Positions 55,542 through 62,455 of a DNA stretch of 64,000 nucleotides are shown here, in pieces. The translations under genes and the position numbers were made by a program. The DNA comes from Lachnospiraceae bacterium. Its GTDB lineage: Bacteria; Bacillota; Clostridia; Lachnospirales; Lachnospiraceae. The DNA lies in the NCBI GenBank assembly GCA_017434885.1, contig JAFSGE010000030.1, forward strand, positions 124,001 through 188,000, read 5' to 3'. Numbering within the stretch: the first letter of the stretch is position 1; each line of letters begins with the position of its first letter. The notes beneath the pieces were generated by a model. That model searched no databases. It was given only the letters and a program-made list of their open reading frames with translations, and was not told where the DNA came from.

Positions 55542-57575
55542 ATGGGAAAAAGTTTATTTATAGCGGAAAAGCCCAGTGTGGCAAGAGAATTTGCCAGGGC
55601 ATTACAATTAAATACAACGAATAAAGACGGCTATATGGAATCAGAAAATGCTATAGTGACATGGTGCGTAGGACATCTTGTGACCATGAGCTATCCGGAA
55701 GCCTATGACGAGAAATATAAGCGCTGGTCGTTAGAGACCATTCCCTTTATTCCCAAAGAGTTTAAATATGAGGTTATTGACAATGTGAAGAAGCAGTTTC
55801 AGATTGTCAGCGGACTTTTAAACAGGGATGATGTGGAAACTATTTACGTCTGCACTGACTCCGGACGGGAAGGAGAATATATTTACCGTTTGGTGGAAGC
55901 TCAGGCGGGGGTACATGGAAAGGCGAGAAAAAGAGTTTGGATTGATTCCCAGACAGAAGAAGAGATAAAGCGTGGTATCCGGGAGGCAAAGGATTTATCT
56001 GAGTATGATAACTTAAGTTCTGCGGCCTACCTTCGTGCCAAGGAAGATTATCTGATGGGTATTAATTTTTCCCGTGTACTTACGCTGAAATACGGAAACA
56101 GCATCAAAAATTATTTGAAAAGAGACCGTGCTGTTGTGTCTGTGGGTCGTGTAATGACATGTGTACTTGGGATGGTAGTGAAAAGGGAACGTGAAATCAG
56201 GGAGTTTGTGAAAACTCCTTTTTATCGGGTTCTTATGCAGACAGAGGTTGGAGGCAGAGGCTTTGATGCAGAGTGGAAGGCAGTGCCGGGGTCTAAGTAT
56301 GAACAATCTCCGTTACTATATAAAGAAAACGGTTTTAAGGAAAAGGAGAGTGCACAGGCATTAATTGATATGCTGACCTCTGAACCGAAAGAACCTGTTT
56401 TGGTGGATGCTATCGAAAAGAAAAAAGAGACAAAGAATCCGCCGCTTTTGTATAACCTCGCAGAGCTTCAGAATGATTGCTCCAAATATTTCAAAATCAG
56501 TCCTGACGAAACACTCCGTATTGTGCAGGAATTGTATGAAAAGAAGATGACAACTTATCCCAGAACTGATGCAAGAGTATTGTCTACAGCAGTTTCCAAG
56601 GAAATTTATAAGAATATCAAAGGACTTTCGAATTACGGTATGGTAAGTGAATTTGCGAATCATATCTTGGAAAGTGGGTCATACAAAGGGATTGCAAAAT
56701 CCAGATATGTCAATGATAAGCAGATTACAGACCATTATGCCATCATTCCTACCGGACAGGGGCTTAATAATTTAAACTCCCTGAATCCCACGGCATTGAA
56801 AGTATATGAAATTATTGCCAGAAGATTTCTCAGTATTTTTTATCCCCCAGCCATTTACCGGAAGGTAGGGCTTACCGTGGCGCTGAAGGGAGAAAAATTC
56901 TTTGCAAATTTTAAGGTTTTGGAAGAAGAAGGCTATTTGAAAGTTAGTGCTTTTTCTTTTGCCAAAAAGAAAGAAGAAAAAGCAAAAGCAGGTGAAGAGG
57001 CAGAGGGCGAGAATCAGGACGGTGATAACGAAGAAGCCGGATTTGACAAAGATTTCATGGAAGAAGTCAATAAGCTGAAAAAAGGCGCCGAGCTTTTTGT
57101 AAAGGAATTTGTGATAAAGGAAGGAGAAACTTCTCCTCCCAAGAGATACAATTCCGGAACCATGATTCTTACCATGGAAAATGCCGGTCAGTTTATTGAG
57201 GATGAAGAACTGCGCGCCCAGATTAAAGGAAGCGGTATAGGTACCTCCGCAACCAGGGCCGAAATCTTAAAGAAGCTGTTTAACATCGGATATTTGGCGT
57301 TGAATAAAAAGACCCAGATTATTACCCCGACTTTAATGGGTGAGATGATTTATGAGGTGGTGGACAATTCCATCAGACCTCTTCTTGATCCGGCGCTTAC
57401 CGCAAGCTGGGAAAAAGGACTTACCATGGTGGCTGACGGAACCATTACGGAAGAGGAATATATGAAGAAACTGGATGATTTTGTTTCCAGAAGAACCAAT
57501 ATCGTAAAGCAGTTAAATAATCAGGGGATTTTGAATCAAAAATTTCAAAATGCCTCGAAATATAACAAAGCGTAA
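55542..57575 (+). CDS. topB: DNA topoisomerase III, type IA
   Basis: 677 residues. TOPRIM domain begins KSLFIAEKPSVAREFARALQ and contains CTDSGREGEYIYRLVEAQ. The cleavage tyrosine lies in MTTYPRTDARVLSTAVSKEI. GSGIGTSATRAEILKKLFNIGYL is conserved in the lower part. The enzyme decatenates and relaxes DNA through single-strand passage. It has no C-terminal zinc fingers. A low-complexity insertion KKKEEKAKAGEEAEGENQDG occurs near residue 480. Coupling to the preceding ATPase (3-nt gap) suggests shared transcription, not necessarily shared function. Confidence 0.94.
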   Translation: MGKSLFIAEKPSVAREFARALQLNTTNKDGYMESENAIVTWCVGHLVTMSYPEAYDEKYKRWSLETIPFIPKEFKYEVIDNVKKQFQIVSGLLNRDDVETIYVCTDSGREGEYIYRLVEAQAGVHGKARKRVWIDSQTEEEIKRGIREAKDLSEYDNLSSAAYLRAKEDYLMGINFSRVLTLKYGNSIKNYLKRDRAVVSVGRVMTCVLGMVVKREREIREFVKTPFYRVLMQTEVGGRGFDAEWKAVPGSKYEQSPLLYKENGFKEKESAQALIDMLTSEPKEPVLVDAIEKKKETKNPPLLYNLAELQNDCSKYFKISPDETLRIVQELYEKKMTTYPRTDARVLSTAVSKEIYKNIKGLSNYGMVSEFANHILESGSYKGIAKSRYVNDKQITDHYAIIPTGQGLNNLNSLNPTALKVYEIIARRFLSIFYPPAIYRKVGLTVALKGEKFFANFKVLEEEGYLKVSAFSFAKKKEEKAKAGEEAEGENQDGDNEEAGFDKDFMEEVNKLKKGAELFVKEFVIKEGETSPPKRYNSGTMILTMENAGQFIEDEELRAQIKGSGIGTSATRAEILKKLFNIGYLALNKKTQIITPTLMGEMIYEVVDNSIRPLLDPALTASWEKGLTMVADGTITEEEYMKKLDDFVSRRTNIVKQLNNQGILNQKFQNASKYNKA

Positions 57576-57623
57576 AACGTTTTGACTAAAATTGTAAGAT
57601 AGCCAAGAAAGGAAGAACTTAAA

Positions 57624-58292
57624 ATGGAACAGTGCAAAATCAAAAATCTTTACAATTTAGAGGAAACCATTGCTTCAGAACTGATGCAGCAGGCAGAGTA
57701 TCCTTGGGAATTACTTCCCAAAATCAGCGGTTTTATTAAAGAACTGGGCGCTACATTACCGAAAGATAAATTCGATGAGGTGTCCGAAAATGTGTGGGTG
57801 GCAAAGAGCGCAAAGATTGCACCTACCGCATGTATCAACGGTCCGGCTATTATTGATGAGGAAGCTGAAGTAAGACACTGTGCATTTATCAGAGGAAATG
57901 CAATTGTAGGAAAAGGCGCAGTGGTAGGAAATTCTACAGAACTTAAGAATGTGGTGTTGTTTAACAAAGTGCAGGTACCTCATTACAACTATGTAGGTGA
58001 CAGTATTCTTGGATTTAAGGCACATATGGGTGCAGGCTCCATTACCTCCAACGTAAAGAGTGATAAGACACTGGTTGTGGTAAAGGATGCGGAGGAAAAA
58101 TTTGAGACAGGGCTTAAAAAGTTCGGTGCCATGCTTGGTGATAATGTAGAAGTCGGATGTAACAGCGTATTAAATCCCGGTACTGTGATTGGCAGGAACT
58201 CCAATGTTTATCCTACATCCATGGTACGCGGCGTTGTTCATGAAGGATGTATTTACAAAAAACGCGGTGAAATTGCCGAGAAGTATATGTAA
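57624..58292 (+). CDS. Left-handed beta-helix (hexapeptide) acyltransferase-like protein
   Basis: 222 residues. A short helical N-terminus (~1-40) precedes a hexapeptide-repeat beta helix (~65-200). Repeats include IIDEEAEVRHCAFIRGNAIVGKGAVVG and GDNVEVGCNSVLNPGTVIGRN, and the interior MGAGSITSNVKSD is typical. Such proteins are often annotated as UDP-N-acetylglucosamine pyrophosphorylase-like, but the nucleotidyltransferase domain is missing, so that name is not supported. Possible activities are acetyl or acyl transfer. The stop at 58290-58292 is followed by a tandem AAGTATATGT repeat and the large structured element. Confidence 0.75.
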   Translation: MEQCKIKNLYNLEETIASELMQQAEYPWELLPKISGFIKELGATLPKDKFDEVSENVWVAKSAKIAPTACINGPAIIDEEAEVRHCAFIRGNAIVGKGAVVGNSTELKNVVLFNKVQVPHYNYVGDSILGFKAHMGAGSITSNVKSDKTLVVVKDAEEKFETGLKKFGAMLGDNVEVGCNSVLNPGTVIGRNSNVYPTSMVRGVVHEGCIYKKRGEIAEKYM

Positions 58293-58299
58293 GTATATG

Positions 58300-58470
58300 T
58301 AACAGTTCAGCCCTCATGATTCATAAAAGCGTCTGCTACGCACTCGTCGCTGCTTTGCGCAGCTCATCTTTTATTTCATATGAGGGCGCTCCGCTTATAA
58401 CATATGGAATACAATACATTGTGTGTAAGCACCCAAGTATTGCATTTCATATGTTATAGCTGAACTGTTA
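58300..58470. repeat. Structured intergenic element able to form a three-way junction (171 nt)
   Basis: The ends are a perfect 12-bp inverted repeat (58300-58311 with 58459-58470, TAACAGTTCAGC and its complement). Inside, arm 1 has CCCTCAT pairing with ATGAGGG (58311-58317 with 58380-58386) and ATAAAAG with CTTTTAT (58323-58329 with 58368-58374), enclosing a GC-rich tip. Arm 2 pairs 58396-58417 with 58437-58458 over 22 positions with one G-U and one mismatch. No open reading frame is contained. It fills most of the gap between the beta-helix gene and the scaffold-like gene and may be an RNA, a mobile palindrome or a terminator array. Confidence 0.75.
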
Positions 58471-58593
58471 GATAAATTTTTGTCAAAAGGACTAGATTTT
58501 TTGTGGAATATATGAGAAAATATAAAACGTCAGAGAATGTTAACAATTTAGTTGTTAATAAATATTATCTACATAATTGAAAGGAGTTTTCAC
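58471..58593 (+). promoter_or_regulatory. AT-rich leader of the scaffold-like/GGGtGRT operon with dyad
   Basis: The rest of the 301-nt gene-free gap. A 7-bp dyad TTAACAA-N5-TTGTTAA sits at 58540-58558, 35 nt before the start at 58594. I could not assign a convincing -35/-10 pair. The dyad is a candidate operator. Confidence 0.35.
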
Positions 58594-59298
58594 ATGATTT
58601 ATTCAAAAGAAGTTGAAGAAATGTGTACAGTTGCCCAGGGCGTAAACCATGGTTGTGCACCTATCCCTGAAGAAGCAAAATGGGTAAAAGCAAAAGACGT
58701 TAAAGACATCTCCGGTCTGACACACGGTATCGGTTGGTGTGCTCCTCAGCAGGGTGCCTGCAAACTGACATTAAATGTGAAAGAAGGTATCATCCAGGAA
58801 GCTCTGGTTGAAACAATCGGATGTTCCGGTATGACTCACTCAGCTGCTATGGCATCTGAAATCTTACCCGGAAGAACTGTACTTGAAGCATTAAATACAG
58901 ACCTTGTATGTGATGCTATCAACACAGCTATGAGAGAATTATTCTTACAGATCGTTTACGGACGTACTCAGAGTGCTTTCTCTGAAGACGGACTTCCTGT
59001 AGGTGCAGGTCTGGAAGACTTAGGAAAGGGACTTCGTTCTCAGGTTGGTACTATGTACGGTACATTAAAGAAAGGTCCCCGTTACCTTGAAATGGCAGAA
59101 GGATATGTAACAGGTATTGCGCTTGATGCAGATGACCAGATTATCGGTTACAAATTCGTAAGCCTTGGCAAGATGACAGACTTCATCAAGAAGGGTGATG
59201 ATCCTACCACAGCTTGGGAAAAAGCAAGCGGACAGTACGGTAGAGTAGCAGACGCTGTTAAGATTATCGACCCCAGAACAGATGCAGAAGTTAAATAA
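58594..59298 (+). CDS. IscU/NifU-like scaffold-family protein, partner of the GGGtGRT protein
   Basis: 234 residues from ATG 58594 (AAAGGAG upstream; the longer frame starts in the AT-rich leader). The core CKLTLNVKEGIIQEALVETIGCSGMTHSAAMASEILPG resembles the scaffold fold in which a conserved cysteine follows IxEAxxxxxGC. Further cysteines are in EMCTVAQGVNHGCAP and HGIGWCAPQQGACK. It is usually labelled iron-sulfur assembly scaffold-like. Codon choice is restricted (many ATC, GCT, GGT) as in highly expressed genes. The next gene, the GGGtGRT protein, starts 23 nt downstream, and the two form a conserved pair in my memory of related genomes. Its biochemical role is not known. Confidence 0.8.
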   Translation: MIYSKEVEEMCTVAQGVNHGCAPIPEEAKWVKAKDVKDISGLTHGIGWCAPQQGACKLTLNVKEGIIQEALVETIGCSGMTHSAAMASEILPGRTVLEALNTDLVCDAINTAMRELFLQIVYGRTQSAFSEDGLPVGAGLEDLGKGLRSQVGTMYGTLKKGPRYLEMAEGYVTGIALDADDQIIGYKFVSLGKMTDFIKKGDDPTTAWEKASGQYGRVADAVKIIDPRTDAEVK

Positions 59299-59321
59299 TA
59301 GAGAAGCGGAGGTAAAATATA

Positions 59322-60332
59322 ATGGCATTATTTGAATCATATGAAAGACGAATTGAGAAAATCAATTCAGTATTAAATAGCTATGGTATCGCTTCTCTTG
59401 AAGAAGCTGAAAAAATCACAAAAGATGCAGGTTTAAATGTTTATGACATGGTAAAAGGCATTCAGCCTATCTGCTTCGAAAATGCTTGTTGGGCATACAT
59501 TACAGGTGCAGCAATCGCAATTAAGAAAGAATGTAGAAGAGCAGCTGACGCTGCTGCAGCAATCGGTGAAGGTCTTCAGGCTTTCTGTATTCCCGGTTCC
59601 GTTGCTGATACACGTAAGGTAGGTTTGGGACATGGTAACCTTGGTAAGATGCTCCTTGAAGAAGAAACAGAATGTTTCGCATTCTTAGCAGGACATGAAT
59701 CCTTCGCAGCTGCTGAAGGTGCTATCGGTATTGCAGAAAAGGCTAACAAGGTTCGTCAGAAACCCTTAAGAGTTATCCTGAACGGTCTTGGAAAAGATGC
59801 TGCTCAGATTATTGCAAGAATTAACGGATTTACATTCGTTGAGACAGAATATGATCCTTACACAAATACTGTTAAGGAAGTATTCCGTAAATCTTATTCC
59901 GAAGGTCTTCGTGCAAAGGTTAACTGCTATGGTGCAAACGATGTTTGCGAAGGTGTAGCTATCATGCACAAGGAAGGTGTTGACGTTTCCATTACAGGTA
60001 ACTCCACCAACCCTACAAGATTCCAGCATCCTGTTGCAGGTACTTACAAGAAAGAATGTATTGAACAGGGCAAGAAGTACTTCTCTGTAGCATCCGGTGG
60101 TGGTACAGGCCGTACACTTCATCCCGATAACATGGCTGCAGGTCCTGCTTCCTACGGTATGACAGATACTATGGGACGTATGCACTCTGATGCACAGTTC
60201 GCAGGTTCTTCTTCCGTACCCGCTCACGTAGAAATGATGGGTCTTATCGGTGCAGGTAACAACCCTATGGTTGGTATGACTGTTGCAGTTGCAGTTGCTA
60301 TCCAGGAAGCTAGCGATAGCGGTAAGTTCTAA
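59322..60332 (+). CDS. GGGtGRT-family protein, function unknown
   Basis: 336 residues. The family is named after a motif visible here as VASGGGTGRTLHPDNMAAGPAS (about residues 260-281). Other conserved-looking stretches are GEGLQAFCIPGSVADTRKVGLGHGNLGKML and LAGHESFAAAEGAIGIAEKANK. It has eight or so cysteines dispersed, but no classical cluster motif. It follows the scaffold-like gene by 23 nt with GGAGGT as ribosome binding site, so co-expression is very likely. Codon use again points to high expression. A strong terminator follows at 60361. No function has been established to my knowledge. Confidence 0.88.
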   Translation: MALFESYERRIEKINSVLNSYGIASLEEAEKITKDAGLNVYDMVKGIQPICFENACWAYITGAAIAIKKECRRAADAAAAIGEGLQAFCIPGSVADTRKVGLGHGNLGKMLLEEETECFAFLAGHESFAAAEGAIGIAEKANKVRQKPLRVILNGLGKDAAQIIARINGFTFVETEYDPYTNTVKEVFRKSYSEGLRAKVNCYGANDVCEGVAIMHKEGVDVSITGNSTNPTRFQHPVAGTYKKECIEQGKKYFSVASGGGTGRTLHPDNMAAGPASYGMTDTMGRMHSDAQFAGSSSVPAHVEMMGLIGAGNNPMVGMTVAVAVAIQEASDSGKF

Positions 60333-60360
60333 GCTTTGAACAGAACATTAATATGATTAA

Positions 60361-60391
60361 AAAACTCCCCGACTTTGTTCGGGGAGTTTTT
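60361..60391 (+). terminator. Terminator of the scaffold-like/GGGtGRT operon
   Basis: Eleven-base perfect stem (60361-60371 with 60380-60390), eight-base loop, followed by the T-run at 60387-60391. Confidence 0.92.
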
Positions 60392-60481
60392 GCGATATCT
60401 GAAAATTGTGATTTCCCAATCGTTAAAAATAGTGTTTTGTGAGGCGGTTTATAGAGCAAGATAAGTAGAAAGAGGATCTTC

Positions 60482-60697
60482 GTCCTACTAAAATGAAAAA
60501 AGTGTTGCTTGGGTAGGACAAAAGAGATGTTAGATGTCCTACTAAGCTGCAAAAATGCTGCTTGTGGTAGGACAAAGGAGGAGTCAGATGTCCTACTAAG
60601 CTGTAAAAATGTTGCTTGTGGTAGGACAAAGAAGGAGACAGATGTCCTACTAAGATGTAAAAATAGTAGTTTGGTAGGACAATAGTAGTAAATTTGC
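60482..60697. repeat. Four tandem 54-bp repeats, each with an internal inverted repeat
   Basis: Units start at 60482, 60536, 60590 and 60644, exactly 54 bases apart. Each opens GTCCTACTAA and contains GTAGGAC about 30-38 bases on, so each can form a hairpin with a 7-bp GTCCTAC/GTAGGAC stem. Units 2 and 3 are nearly identical; units 1 and 4 have diverged more (copy 4 loses the final GATG-like end). The repeat is in an otherwise empty 750-nt region between a terminator and the yvcK promoter. No spacers unique to each unit exist, so it is not CRISPR. No protein is likely encoded. Confidence 0.9.
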
Positions 60698-60998
60698 CTT
60701 AAAGGGTGGGGAAGAAGTTGCCATGCCGACACTCACAAGCTTACACTTACGCGTTGTTGCGGAATTTGCCGCATGTATTTTCGCTTGTATATGCCTGTCT
60801 GTGTGCAAACACCCGGCAGGTACATTCAGTTCATCTGCGCATGGCTCATTGCTACGCGTAAACTTCAGTTTGCCAAAGAAATAATTATAGATAACAGATT
60901 GCCGGATGCATTGCGTTATAACAAAAACATTACAATGTTATCATTAGAACTGTTATGTAATGTGTTGGAATGCTCCGCAAGCGATGGTTTGATTTTTC
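60698..60998. other. Gene-free stretch with nested inverted repeats
   Basis: No convincing gene. A 7-bp closing stem TTACGCG (60747-60753) pairs with CGCGTAA (60855-60861) and encloses at least two small hairpins (TGCGG/CCGCA around 60757-60773, and one around 60793-60821). A + frame at 60773-61039 lacks a ribosome binding site and overlaps this structure, so I do not call it a gene. Confidence 0.45.
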
Positions 60999-61027
60999 TT
61001 GACTTAAACTGGAAAAATGCATATGCT
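60999..61027 (+). promoter_or_regulatory. Sigma-A-type promoter for yvcK
   Basis: TTGACT (60999-61004), 17-base spacer, TATGCT (61022-61027), 57 nt before the yvcK start. It also lies near the end of the doubtful + frame at 60773. Confidence 0.65.
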
Positions 61028-61083
61028 ATAAGTGAATAATTTGATTGGAGATTTTACGGTAGTAATATAAGGAGCATAATAAC

Positions 61084-62031
61084 ATGAAAAAAGTAGTGGT
61101 ATTTGGCGGCGGAACAGGACTTTCCTGTCTATTATCCGGTTTAAAATTGTTTCCCATAGATGTAACAACCATTATCACAGTCAGTGATAACGGAAGCAGT
61201 ACGGGAGTGCTGAAAGAGGAACTGGACATTCCGGCAGTAGGAGATGTGGGGAAAGTGCTTCTTGCCATGGCAAACGGAGACGATGATTTGATTAAGCTTC
61301 TTCGTTACCGTTTCAGCAAGAGTGGTTCTCTTTATAATCATCCTGTGCGAAACATTATTTTAGCGGCGTTAATTGACCTGAAAGGAAATCTGACAGAAGC
61401 TACCAAATATATGTGTCAGCTTTTAAATATCAAAGGTACGGTACTTCCTTTGACGGAAGAAAAGGTGGAACTTGTAGGAAAAAGTAAGGATAAGGAATAT
61501 TTCGGGGAAGAGGAAGTCAGTATGAACATCCGCCATATCCGAAAGCTTGCTTACGACCATGATATTCAGATTAGTGATGAAATTAAGCATAAAATTATGG
61601 ATGCAGATTTGATTATTTTCAGTTCCGGCAGCTTATATACCAGTATTTTGCCTCATTTGATTTCAGAAGAGGTGACGGGAGCCATTGAAAATACCAAGGC
61701 ACCGCTTATGTATATTTCCAATCTGGTGACACAGCCGGGTGAGACGGATGATTACAATGTCAGTGATCATGTGAAAGTATTAAACCAATATCTGAAAAAC
61801 AGAAAAATAGATATTGTGGTAGCAAACAGTGCGCAGATTGATGAGAGGATTATTTCAAAATATTTGACGACAGAAAATAAAAAGGTAGTTTCTCTTGACA
61901 GTACTGAACTGAAAAAGCAGGATGTTAAAGTGATTGAAGGAGATATCTTCAGCATAGAAAATGAAGTGATCAGACATGATGCGCTTAAGACAGCGTTTTT
62001 AATTTTCTCATATCTTATGGAAAACAATTAA
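61084..62031 (+). CDS. yvcK: YvcK/GlmR-family UDP-sugar-binding protein
   Basis: 315 residues, full length. VVVFGGGTGLSCLLSGLKLF opens the Rossmann-like fold. VSDNGSSTGVLKEELDIPAVGDV follows, with LYNHPVRNIILAALIDLKGN, then MYISNLVTQPGETDDYNVSDHV. It resembles YvcK of Bacillus, which binds UDP-GlcNAc and is required for growth on gluconeogenic carbon sources and for cell-wall homeostasis. In Bacillus it lies between yvcJ (RapZ-like) and whiA; neither is here, so the usual cluster is broken or the others lie elsewhere. It has its own promoter and terminator. Confidence 0.93.
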   Translation: MKKVVVFGGGTGLSCLLSGLKLFPIDVTTIITVSDNGSSTGVLKEELDIPAVGDVGKVLLAMANGDDDLIKLLRYRFSKSGSLYNHPVRNIILAALIDLKGNLTEATKYMCQLLNIKGTVLPLTEEKVELVGKSKDKEYFGEEEVSMNIRHIRKLAYDHDIQISDEIKHKIMDADLIIFSSGSLYTSILPHLISEEVTGAIENTKAPLMYISNLVTQPGETDDYNVSDHVKVLNQYLKNRKIDIVVANSAQIDERIISKYLTTENKKVVSLDSTELKKQDVKVIEGDIFSIENEVIRHDALKTAFLIFSYLMENN

Positions 62032-62038
62032 GAAATGG

Positions 62039-62077
62039 CGGTTAATTCTTATGAAAGAGGAATTAACCGATATTTTC
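62039..62077 (+). terminator. Terminator after yvcK
   Basis: Ten-base perfect stem CGGTTAATTC/GAATTAACCG (62039-62048 with 62060-62069), 11-base loop, then ATATTTTC. Confidence 0.75.
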
Positions 62078-62139
62078 TTACAAAAAGTCAGACAATTCCA
62101 TTTGTTGGGGAAAATAATGAAAAAATAATCAAAAACAGC

Positions 62140-62168
62140 TTGCAAAGTTCTGACATATGTGGTATAGT
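62140..62168 (+). promoter_or_regulatory. Sigma-A-type promoter for the 27-residue peptide gene
   Basis: TTGCAA (62140-62145), 17-base spacer, TATAGT (62163-62168). It leaves a leader of about 55 nt. Confidence 0.7.
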
Positions 62169-62228
62169 AAATACATCAAATAACAAGTCCGACTAAAGTA
62201 TATAATAAAAGATTGGAGGGCAGATATC

Positions 62229-62312
62229 ATGAAATTATATAAGAATGGTAAAGAGACATATCTGTTGCACACAATCAAAGGTGGTTACAAGGGCGGTCCC
62301 GGAGACAATTAA
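62229..62312 (+). CDS. 27-residue Gly/Lys-rich peptide, unknown
   Basis: Frame from ATG 62229 to TAA 62310-62312, with GGAGGG (62216-62221) seven bases before the start. It begins MKLYKNGKETYLLHTI and ends with the glycine-rich GGYKGGPGDN. It has no cysteine and no membrane helix. A promoter lies upstream, a 9-bp hairpin (62315-62323 with 62327-62335) directly follows the stop, and a terminator comes at 62354, so the unit is self-contained. A GG pair precedes a short C-terminal tail, a pattern seen in some leader-core peptides, but no exporter or modifying enzyme is in view. The downstream neighbour is a c-di-GMP response regulator. Signal peptide, regulatory peptide or dual-function RNA are all open. 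Confidence 0.6.
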   Translation: MKLYKNGKETYLLHTIKGGYKGGPGDN

Positions 62313-62353
62313 TCGGAGTACCGAAACGGTATTCCACTAACAAGAAAGATAAA

Positions 62354-62387
62354 CGGTAAAGGGAAGAGAAACCTTTACCGTTTTTTT
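62354..62387 (+). terminator. Terminator after the 27-residue peptide gene
   Basis: Nine-base perfect stem CGGTAAAGG/CCTTTACCG (62354-62362 with 62372-62380), nine-base loop, then seven T. Confidence 0.92.
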
Positions 62388-62455
62388 GCAGCAAAAGCCA
62401 CGCAGGCAAAATTGTGGTTACACAGAATTTTATTTTACTTGGTAAGGGGCAGTAT

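Noticed and set aside
58540-58558. Rex redox-regulator operator
   Set aside because: The Rex site is TTGTTAA then TTAACAA; here the half-sites are in the opposite order, so I only list it as a dyad.
60482-60697. CRISPR-like array
   Set aside because: The whole 54-bp unit is repeated; there are no unique spacers, no leader and no cas genes.
60310-60732. A 140-codon minus-strand frame with 18-residue repeats
   Set aside because: It runs through the terminator at 60361 and the 54-bp repeats. Because 54 is divisible by three, repeats appear in every open frame. No ribosome binding site supports it.
60773-61039. An 88-codon + frame before yvcK
   Set aside because: No ribosome binding site, no recognisable domain, overlaps inverted repeats and the yvcK promoter.
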